A DNA stretch of 64,000 nucleotides from Galaxea fascicularis. Taxonomy: Eukaryota > Cnidaria > Anthozoa > Scleractinia > Euphylliidae. This document shows, in pieces, positions 13,001 through 21,524 of the stretch. A model generated the notes under the pieces. It had not been told where the DNA came from. It was given only the letters and a program-made list of their open reading frames with translations, and made no database searches. The stretch spans positions 682,501 through 746,500 of the forward strand of contig OX419337.1 of the NCBI GenBank assembly GCA_948470475.1, written 5' to 3'. Position numbers and translations under genes: made by a program. The stretch's first letter is position 1; the number at the start of each line of letters is the position of its first letter.

Positions 13001-16000
13001 AAAACTGAAAGGTGACTTTCGCACCTGGATTTCTTGATCATGTGCGATGGTATTGGTCCAAGTATTCTCTCCATCATTGCAAGATGCTCTCTGTTCTCGT
13101 GAGTCTGAAGTTCAACAACATACTTTTGTTACTTTATGGCAGCATGGCCACAGGTCCAGACCAGCGATCGCGATATTTCAAAAGGATTAGGTCTGAATTA
13201 AGTGGTAGACCAGAGGCCATTTAAGCCCCCAGCTTAGGCTGCTCTCATGTATTTTTCCGAGTGCGTGATATGTAACAACGATAAAGAAAGATAAAGGTAG
13301 GGGACGTAGTGCCCGGTGTTCTGTGCTGGCCTTTGGGTTGCTGCTTCACATAGGGTTTTTCTACTTGAACAGAATTGTTCAAGAAAATTTGGTTAGGGGA
13401 ACCCGTGATACCAAATACGTGTACGTGAGTAGTCAAAACTGAAGGAGGGGTCATCCCATAACCAGCATTTGGTAGCGCTGTCTTGAGAGTGTTTTGTCAA
13501 AAGTGAGGCAAAGGTATGACTCACATTAACGGGGAGCAGGGTTGGCGCAGTGGTGGGAGCGCTCGCCTTCCACCAATGTGTCCCGGGTTCGATTCCCGGA
13601 CTCGGTGTCATAAGTGGGCTGAGTTTGTTGGTTCTCTACTCTGCTCCGACAGGTTTTTCTCCGGGTACTCCGGTTTTCCCCTCAGTTCATGTCTGCCTCC
13701 TCTTCAAAGCGAGTCTACGTGCGAAGTTTTTGCGATGGTAATTAGTTTTACTTTACAAATGAATGAAAACTAATTTTCATAACAAAAACTTCGCACTTAG
13801 ACTCGCTTTGAAGAGGAGGCAGACATGAACTCGGAAATGGCCTATAAGAAGAGCACTCGTGTTCAGCTAGAACGATTTGAGACTTATTAAAAGTTATAAT
13901 TATTATAGAGCAGGGATCATAGAATGTACTTTCAGTTAGCAGTCATGAACTTAAGAGGGCGGAGTACGGTCGAAGAAAAATTGTCACCCATTTGTCCTTT
14001 AAGTGCATGCCAGAAAAGTTTTGTTCAAACTGCATTTAGACATCAAGTGAAGATAACACCCGATTCTTGGTATATTTCCATGAATGTTAACATTTGTAGT
14101 AGACAATCGGAAATAGGTTTTGGCAGGCCATGGAGGCAGACAGTCTCACGTTGATGGTGTATGGCCTTTAGAAGACAATTACCTGAAACAGAGTGAATCC
14201 CGTGTACAGCTCAAACATGATACAACCCACACTCCACATATCACAAGGCTGAGACCAACCGAGTTCTGCAAATAAATTATTCATAAATAGTATTACCACA
14301 GTCTATATCAGACACTCATTAAACATTAATTTCTTTTGTATTTCCTTTATGAATTATTAATGAGTTTTTTAATTCAATTTTTTGTGAATCTCACATTTTG
14401 TTTGGTAGAGATTTAGAGGAGTTTGATATTTAAGTATAGATGCACAAATGATGTCATAAGTTGAAGAAAGTGAAAAAAAAAATGTATAAGTCAGATAGAT
14501 TCCGTCTGTCGGTGGATGAGTACTCTTTAATCTCGTTTTTAGTAGGTTTTATGTAGTTTTACGTTTTAAGCGCTGACGAAATTAGTAATATTGATATCAA
14601 CGTGACAAAGTTTTATTATTATTATTATTGTGACCTGAATAATTTTTGCCAGGAATGGATGCAGTCCTGACAGGAAAACTACTTACCAAGGATGACTTCA
14701 AGTGCGCGGTAATGCCGTGTTGAAACTACAGTGCTGTGGTGTTCATGGTCAAATGTGGCTGATCCAAAATCAATGAGCCTCATTTCAGAACTTTTCACTT
14801 CGCGTTCATCTCTTTTCTGTAATGAGAATAAACAAGGACTGTGAATGGTGTATATGAACTGCAGAAATGAAAACAAGTACTGTTGGGTAGATTGAAAATT
14901 AACGACAGACTAACAAATTTGCTAACCCAGATACACAACACCTTGAAACAAACTGGTGTGGTTTAACCCCTTAATTAGGTGCCAATAGTAACCACCATCT
15001 AACTTCTTACTACATCACTGGTTTGTCAGTAAAACAGGGCATGAGAATACAGGAAATGAACACCAGAGATCACCTGAGTTGACAATTATGCAAATTCTCC
15101 CAACATGTAACATATGACAGTGCTCAACACTAATGCTAGTCCACTAGCCCGAGACTACCAGAACTTCATGCTGGGCTAGTAAAAATACGCACCCACTAGC
15201 CCCTGGACTAGTTACTTTCGTGGAAAAATAAATTTATCACAACTCTTTGTAGAAAGCATCATCAGGAGCTAGTTTTCATAGCTTGAGTAATTTAAACCAG
15301 GACTTGCAGTCCATATCGTAGAGGTATCATAAGGATATTGAATTATTGACTCGCAAAACCAATGCCATCTTGGCCTTGTGTCCTCGCTTCCATTCACTCA
15401 AAACGGGCCTGGGAGAGAGTCACCACAGGTCTACCATCTTAGATTTTTTTCACGTGACCAAACACCAAACAAATGAAGATTTCATGCTTTTTCGAGAAAA
15501 TGTCCTTCTACTGATCCCAAGATATCTTTATCATATATTTTGATAATTCTTTACAATCATTCTTGTAGTGTCATGTGCTGGCAGTTGCCATGAACTAGTA
15601 CTTCAGTGAAGTTATTAATTAAGCCAATGCATTGTTGATAAAATTGTTCATTATTTAAAACAAAGCTACATTCATTTTATGGCCAAGAATCACTGCTGGA
15701 CTTTCATATTAATAAAAGACAACAGAGTAAGACTGTGTATTGAGCTTGTTTTTTTGGACTAGCGGCTTGTCCTTGTGGGCAAGAGATTTTTTTAATTACT
15801 AGCCCACTGCCTAGTATCCAAAAAAAGTGAGTGTCGAGCACAGTATGAAATATGTGAAAACTGTAAGGAAGATTAATGTTTATCAATAATTGGAATGAAA
15901 GCCCTTCAGTCTCCATCAAAACTTCTAAAACATTTTAAGCAAAGAAACAGTTAGGAGGAAACTTACAGCAACACAGAAGAAAGAGAATAAGAGAACGTTT

Positions 16001-19000
16001 AATGATAAAAACAAAGTGCACAAACCATTCTTGAATTGTATGTAACATTACAGTCCGAATTCACAAACAGCATGTTTTCTGGCTTGAGATCTGTGTGGCT
16101 CATTTTCATCTCGTGAAGAACTGAAACAATAATACATTAAATGTAATTGTTAATGTATTATTAATACCAACACCATGTCACTCCTCAATTAAGTGATGTC
16201 AAGCTCTCAACATTCAACCAAACTGAACTGCCATAAATGGGACATCTTGGTTTTGGAATGAAAACAGAGAGCCCCATATTTAAATGTTTCCCACCCCAGC
16301 AAAAACAATGCCAGCTAAGCTTTGTTCAATTACACTTCATTTTCAGTGGAATTTTTGTTGCACATATTCTTGGTTTAAAAAAAAAAATCGAATGCCTGCA
16401 GTTGATAGAACAAGTTGAATGGAGGGTATAGATAATAATATCCTTGCTTTATAACACTCATCAGAACAAGAATAGGGTGATAATAATTTCTCCAAAATTA
16501 CAGAGTATCTGCTGTTGCGGTCTGTTAAAAAAAGACACCAGATAACGTTTGCGACATTTTTTGTTTTTAACATTTTCAGAATTCTTGCACTAGGGGCTAC
16601 TACAATCTGAATCAAATTTTAAAGTTCTGTAATTGTGGAAGAAAGCGATATTTGTCTCACTGGCAACTACAAGTTACTTTTACAAAGAGGAGCCCTGTGG
16701 TGCCCTTGGTAAAAGTTTTAGAATTTTGATCGTACCAGTCATTGGTCAAAAAACAAAATATTACTCACATTTAACGGCTGTGATAAGTTGATATGAAATG
16801 TGCCTGACTTGTTCCATGGGATATGGCTCATAACCGTTGTCTTTCTGCAAAGTTAAATTCCAACAGCAATATGGGAAAGTGCACAAAACAATGAAATACC
16901 GTAAACACCGGCATATAAGCTGCACTCGCAATGGTGGAGTCTTGAGAAAGATGTCTTACATGTAAATGCACTGTTCCTTTAAGTTTGTTGCACGTGTTAA
17001 CCCGCGTATTAACTCACTTACCTTTAAAACAGAGAATACGAAACCTCTTACCTATAATTTTAGCTCTCTAATAGTATGAAAATCTGAGTTAGACATAACT
17101 TTGATCTTTCTCTGGCATTTTTAATCCAGTATTTTTCATTCCTATGCATTTCTCAATAGAATTTACATACGACAACACCTGATGAACGTTTCAGTTCGTT
17201 CGTAGCTTAGTAACCAGGCATTTGATCAGGAGATGGAGTACTGGAAACGAGTAGATTTTTAGTACAAGAAACACATTGTGGCGGAATGGAGATTCCCTGC
17301 CGAGTGACATTCACCTGCTCAAGAGAGGCCATGTTAAACCGGTGAAAAGCTCTTTTAACGAAGGTTTAATCATTATATGTAAGCTCACACAAAAACGGCT
17401 CTTTTAGGAGCCACCAAACTCGTAAAAGCAATGATCAATGCGTATTGTGGTATAGTTTTATGAAGCCGTTCTTACTATTTCGCTACACAGGTCTATACAG
17501 ACTGTAGAATTTTCGATGAAAATTGTTAATTTATGCAAATTTACAGCATGGTGTCCAGATGTTCTTGCAGATAAGCCGCATCCCCGATTTGATACGAAAC
17601 TTTTGAGCAAAAAGGTGCGGCTTATACGCCGGTGTTTACGGTAACCCCTGAAATGCAAGTACACTGTAGAGTGAAACAGGTAATTATTTTTATAAAGAAA
17701 ATAACAACTAAGGACTCCAATAACCTGCAATAATCAGGTGGTTGGATTAATAGGCTTTTCAAACAACAAAACAAATGGTTGTAACTGCTCAGTGGTTATA
17801 TTAATGAGATGGTTGTATGGTTGAGTTCCACAGTATCACAGTTTGCTGAATGCCCTGACATGTTTATGAAGTCAGCTTACCATGAAATCAAACACACTCA
17901 GGCCCATCTTCTCAAACACAAGGCACATGTGTCCATGGTGGTTGAACCAATCCAGTAAAACAACACAAAGGCTGAAAATATTAAAAACTGTTAATTTTTT
18001 GCACCTTGTAGCAACCCAAACCAAAGTCAAAATCTCAAAAATACTTGAGTTGTCAGGTTTCTGCTGGATGCCCATTTATGAAATGTCGTTCAAGTTTTGC
18101 CTAATATGGCAAATATTTAAGATCAGAATTTTGGTTAACTTCCTACAGGTTAAGCTGCTGATACACACTGAACCTTTTAGCTGAAACCAGGGGTTTCAAT
18201 AAGTTTTGAAATAGCCGTTTGAGTTTGCTAAAGTAAGCGGTGACCTGATTAATTTTTTTTAATCATTTTAGTGAAATCTAGGCAAAGTAGGCGGTGGTGA
18301 GAGGTAAATTCTGACAAACTAGGCGGTGATTTTCGCTGGTTGCCGGCTTCTAATGAAACCCCTGTGAAACTTATGTGCATTGGCACTGTAAAAAGTTTCA
18401 GTTGGCGTTGCACCTTGTTACATGGTTGGTTCCCTGGAACTCTTTCCTTGCAAAACAAATTTCACGAAAAAGTAGAACTGCTTTCTACTTCTGCAACGGT
18501 CACAACGCAGTGGTGCATTTATACTCTGATGTCCGATTTCACCCTATAGGGCCGAGTTGCTCAAAACATAGTTGGCCCTAACCATTGGTTAAGTTATATC
18601 AAAACCTATAGGTTGTCATGGTACAGTGTATTTAACCTGGGTTTATGCGAACCACACTTTGAGCAACTCAGCCCAGAAGAATAACTTTTGTAAACCTCTG
18701 TGAGACCATACATATTAGACATGGGTTTACCTCCTGCCATTCCTATCTCTCTGCTGGATCTTCTCAAGAGCTTTAATTTCTAACTTGGCAGCTTCCCTGA
18801 AAAAGTGAATTATTGGTTGCCTATAACTCAACATATTTTTTTGGTAACATGAATGTTTGCTCCTGTTTGAAATGCATTGCAGCCATTTTTTCCCTTTTTT
18901 CACTGAATTTTGACTTTTTATTGGCTTCAAAACTGAACATTGTTGTTTCACGTCAGGGTCAGAAGGGGAGTTGGTCTATTCCTGATTTGACATCACAAAC

Positions 19001-21387
19001 TGATTTGCATCGCATTAACTCTGTGTAAACAAGTGTGCAAAGTAGATTGTGACGTCAAATCAGGAATAGACCCACTCCCCTTCTGACTCGGCCATGAAAC
19101 AAACGATGCTTGGTTTTTCACGAGTTTCGAAGCCTATAATAAGGCAGGATTTATTAAAAGGAAAAAAAGGCTGCAATGCGTTTCAAACAGGTTGAAAGAT
19201 TTATTTTAGCAAAAATTACAAACATCACTTTTTAGGCTGGATTTCACAAAAAAAGCAAACAAACCTGTATTTTTCAACATTCTTGATAACTTTCACTGCA
19301 ACATATGTATTGGTTTTCCTGAAACAGAAAGCAACATGAGTAATGCATATGAAAGAAATCATTTGTGAACTGCGGATATGAAATCAAATGAAGAATGATC
19401 GTCGCAGTTGTGATCGCAATTTTCACAATTGCGTAAAGAAGCCTTGCGTAAAGAAACATGTTACGGAATAAGAACACTACAGTACCCTTGACGTGTGAAT
19501 CATCTTGTTCTGAATTACAGCCTACTTTCTGTACATTTCAAGTAACCAGTTAATCCTCACCTGTCATGACAATCAAGAACTTTTCCAAATGTCCCTTCAC
19601 CTAATAAATTACCAATCTCATCTGGAAAACAAATGAAATAAAAAGTCAAGACCTTATCCACAAGACCAACATTAGTTATAAAAGTTGCAAAGGAATACAA
19701 AATTATTTCAAGATGGTTTTTGATCAACTTATGCCCAGTTTTAAACTTTATGGATTTGATTTTTCTTGGCACAAGTCACATTCATTACATACAGCCAGTA
19801 GCAAAGAGGGAAAAATTAAGGTGAATTTAAAGACACTACTGATGGCCAGTAACAATGCAAAATTTAATTCATTTTAACTAAAAACAATAAACAGTTCCAG
19901 GTATTACAATGCCTTAGTTACAAGTATCTACCAGCTACTGCATGAAACAAGAAAAATTAGTACATCTGGAGTTCAGCATGTCGCCATGATGATATATCAG
20001 GTGACCGTCCTCGTCATCCTTGTTGCTTGACAAGCCTCTACTCGTATCTTCCACACTTTTTGGCTTCTGTTACCGGCCGGGCAGCGCATCCATTTCACAT
20101 GTGCGATTCATTCATTCATAGACATAATTCACAGGAGGCACGGGTGCAAATCGGCCCATCATAATTTGCATCAGCATGATCATGTCCGCAGATCCGCCCC
20201 GTTTTCAAACATATAGAAAATAGCAAAATATATACACACAGCAAGCACATGAGTTTTATTCATAAGAAAATTGTAAGAGCAGTTTCTAATCGACTGCCAA
20301 AAGTAAACCTTCATTTGAGCTACTGTTGCGGGATCTCTGTATGGGTTCAAAATACACTTTTCTTGCAACATTCCCATGGGTTTTACGTTTTAACCCACAA
20401 GTACAGAGAGGAGCCAAAACACAAGGCAAATGCTCTAGCTGATGAATGGCAGTAGATGATTTTCTTTCAGTTGCCTGTTTTTTTGGTTTTTTTTTCAATA
20501 GTCAGTACACGACTCCTTTACAATGTGTTCCTTTATAATGTGTGCTGGCAATAAAACTCTTGGTGGATTTGTACATTACTACCTTCAAGCAAGGGTCCAA
20601 GAATTAATGCTATGCAATCAAGGAAAACAGTTCATCAAAAACTGTTTTGCTCAAGTTTGAGAATCATACGAAGCAGTATCACCACATGGTGTCCTCGGCT
20701 TTTTCGTTATCAGGACTTCAAATCACAAACTCCAAATTCGGGTAGTTCTTTGAAGGATTACCCATAAAAAGTACCCACTTACGTTTGGTTCAACTCAGAT
20801 CACCTCACGTGCCAGTAAGACTTATTGCCATTCATTTCTTGCGAAAACTGACAACGAGTCAATTACAACTAATTCTTTCAACGAGAATTTGAGACCAAGG
20901 AACTTTACAATACCGGAAACCTTTCAGACCATAACTTAAAACGGATTGTGTTTAGTTACGTTGGAATACCGGACCGTTACTTGAATTCAGGAATAAGGTT
21001 CTGTGATGGATTTTGTACCGTTGTTATTCCCTTGGCTTGACTTTGGACGACGGTTCGATCGATACATATATTCTTAACATTATTGGGAAACTTAGAAAGG
21101 GGTGGAATTTCGTCTCTTACCGTAGAAACAGTAGAATGATCATGGCGATGCTTAAGCCGTCTCGATTTTCGATCACTACGTCGCGCACTGTGACTTCTGT
21201 TTCTTGAACAACGGCGATTATGTCTCCGTCGCTCTCGGCTTCGACTTCTCGAACTATAGCGTTTAAAATGGCGATTGTCCGAGACAGAACTGTATTCTTT
21301 GTCCACGCATCTATGTTTCGAGTAGTAAGTTATAGAAATGTCCTCTTCAGAGCTGAGAGAACGCTTTCTTCGAGCGGTCCTTGGCAT
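10049..21387 (-). CDS. CLK: CDC-like (LAMMER) dual-specificity protein kinase
   Basis: CLK kinases phosphorylate SR splicing factors in the nucleus. Thirteen exons with consistent phases: 21121-21387, 19964-20066, 19561-19621, 19265-19318, 18731-18796, 17881-17971, 16769-16844, 16026-16120, 14687-14816, 14183-14265, 13025-13104, 12843-12933, 10049-10225; total 457 codons plus stop, close to the usual family length of about 480-500. Residues 1-89 are an Arg/Ser-rich tail. The kinase domain shows the glycine loop [12 protein letters not shown] (Lys153), HTDLKPEN (248-255), [21 protein letters not shown] (from 287) and the signature EHLAMMER (348-355). The start is the second ATG of the [13 protein letters not shown]. 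Oddity: the APE motif reads Ala-Leu-Glu (Leu310, CTT instead of CCT). The exon 2 donor (GTACTA) is weak, but its phase fits. It is head-to-head with MRPL53. Confidence 0.93.
10370..11060. mobile_element. CGACGGCGACGGCAACGA-type repeat, copy A, split by another element
   Basis: The left end reads AGGGAGCTTTACCAACGACGATGG and the right end reads GTTCACGTTACCAAATCTCCCTAA, near-complementary to each other, so this is an inverted-repeat element. The body matches copy C (12433-12800) closely, for example CATGGAAAATGCTG and TTGTTTTGCAGAG. Its middle is interrupted by the AATCGAT-rich element at 10504-10846. Confidence 0.65.
10504..10846. mobile_element. ATCGAT-rich foldback element
   Basis: The ends are TGAACAATCGATGA and TCATCGATTGTTCA, a perfect 14-bp inverted pair at the left (10504) and right (10833-10846), except that the right copy is preceded by TTT. 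The interior holds many further ATCGAT or AATCGA motifs. It sits inside repeat copy A, whose sequence resumes after it, so it inserted later. It lies downstream of CLK exon 12, in the last CLK intron. Confidence 0.7.
11062..11462. repeat. dispersed CAATCA/GCGCG-rich repeat
   Basis: It contains AACCAATCA, GTGGCGCGAG, CAGAGCGAAGTA and GGCAGACACAAACAATGCAAT in order. The same motifs recur, partly in the opposite order, at 62175-62410 (GCAGACACAAACAGTGCAAT, AAAGTGGCGCGGCGCGAG, CACAGAGCGAAGCA). The two are members of one family. No gene is seen. Confidence 0.6.
11463..11768. mobile_element. CGACGACGACGAC-type inverted repeat, copy B
   Basis: It begins GAGAGCTTAAACAACGACGACGACG and ends GTCGTCGTCGTCGTTGCTTAAGG, an inverted pair. 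The interior matches copies A and C in reverse orientation (TTTACCGTCCTCTGCAAAACAACAACG, GAACGTGAGCGCATGACGG). It is the same family as copies A and C. Confidence 0.7.
11769..12437. mobile_element. TTAA-flanked DNA transposon (non-autonomous), 0.66 kb
   Basis: The element starts TTAAGGTGATTCCTTAG and ends CTGAGGAATCACCTTAA: TTAA target duplications outside a GGTGATTCCT terminal repeat. No transposase is present. TTAA duplications are typical of piggyBac and Kolobok superfamilies. It is inserted at the very left end of repeat copy C: AGGGAGC lies before the left TTAA and GCAGCGACGACGG follows the right TTAA, which together match the left end of copy A. Confidence 0.75.
12433..12800. mobile_element. 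CGACGGCGACGG-type inverted repeat, copy C
   Basis: This is the third copy of the family in 2.5 kb. It reads GCAGCGACGACGGCGACGG at the left and GTTCCCGTTGCCGTCCTCTTTCC then CTAATCTCCCTAA at the right. Its first bases (AGGGAGC) are separated from the body by the TTAA element at 11769-12437. It ends just before CLK exon 12 and lies wholly within the last CLK intron. Confidence 0.65.
13250..13400 (+). repeat. probable SINE tail fragment
   Basis: GGTAGGGGACGTAGTGCCCGGTGT here resembles GTAGGGGACATAGTGCCCCGTGT at 60333-60355. Both lie in non-coding DNA next to SINE-like sequence, so I read them as related repeat fragments. There is no ORF. Confidence 0.4.
13536..13682 (+). repeat. tRNA-derived SINE with conserved core
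   Basis: A tRNA-like head (GTTGGCGCAGTGGTGGGAGCGC, A box; GGGTTCGATTCCC, B box at 13584-13596) is followed by GTTGGTTCTCTACTCTGCTCCG and TTTTTCTCCGGGTACTCCGG. The last phrase resembles the conserved central domain of the Nin-DC SINE superfamily, by memory only. It ends abruptly at the start of the 13681 inverted repeat. Confidence 0.75.
13681..13848. mobile_element. MITE with GTTCATGTCTGCCTCCTC arms, left end missing
   Basis: Left arm CAGTTCATGTCTGCCTCC continues through TCTTCAAAGCGAGTCTACG; the right arm is its complement (AGACTCGCTTTGAAGAGGAGG ... ATGAACTCGGAAATGGCCTATA). A second, complete copy at 37338-37497 has ATAGGCCATTTCCGAG at its left end, which is absent here and replaced by the SINE at 13536-13682. 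Confidence 0.75.
15118..15846. mobile_element. inverted-repeat element in CLK intron
   Basis: The left end CAGTGCTCAACACTAATGCTAG is matched by AGTGTCGAGCACAG at the right, as an imperfect terminal repeat. CTAGCCCACT-like phrases recur near both ends (ACTAGCCC at 15140, 15193 and 15800). No transposase was recognised, and flanking duplications are too degraded to call. Confidence 0.5.
16897..17642. mobile_element. TA-flanked inverted-repeat element in CLK intron
   Basis: The ends ACCGTAAACACCGGCATATA and ATACGCCGGTGTTTACGGT are inverted repeats of about 28 bp (AGCTGCAC/GTGCGGCT inside), each bordered by TA. The 745-bp interior has no transposase that I can see. It is a non-autonomous DNA element between CLK exons 7 and 6. 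Confidence 0.7.
18188..18364. mobile_element. MITE with CAGGGGTTTCA ends and 6-bp duplication
   Basis: It starts CAGGGGTTTCA and ends TGAAACCCCTG. The flanks are TGAAAC at 18182-18187 and TGAAAC at 18365-18370, a perfect 6-bp duplication. CAGGG ends are hAT-like, and the 6-bp duplication would suit a hAT6-type group. TAGGCGGTG is repeated inside. Confidence 0.7.
18548..18674. mobile_element. short inverted-repeat element
   Basis: GGGCCGAGTTGCTCAAA at the left pairs with TTTGAGCAACTCAGCCC at the right (one mismatch). It is 127 bp, with no coding capacity, in a CLK intron. Confidence 0.65.
18944..19100. mobile_element. inverted-repeat element (MITE-like)
   Basis: GTCAGAAGGGGAGTTGGTCTATTCCTGATTTGACATC on the left (written here as two phrases, GTCAGAAGGGGAGT and TCTATTCCTGATTTGAC) is matched by GTCAAATCAGGAATAGACC and ACTCCCCTTCTGAC on the right. 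The outer GTTTCA/TGAAAC also pair. No ORF is of interest. Confidence 0.7.
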
Positions 21388-21524
21388 TTTGTTCAAACAA
21401 CGTGACTTTCACAAATAAACCATCCCTACAATGGCCGCTCAAAGGACTCACGCTCACTAAAACCGGACAAACAAGTTTTATATGTGATGTCATCAATAAA
21501 AAACACGTGATGTCACGGTTCAAA
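21388..21524. promoter_or_regulatory. putative bidirectional promoter, CLK / MRPL53
   Basis: Only 137 bp separate the CLK start codon (minus) from the MRPL53 start codon (plus), so transcription of both must start in or close to this stretch. No TATA box is obvious. It includes CACGTGA at 21504-21510 (E-box like). The regulatory role is inferred from geometry. Confidence 0.55.
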
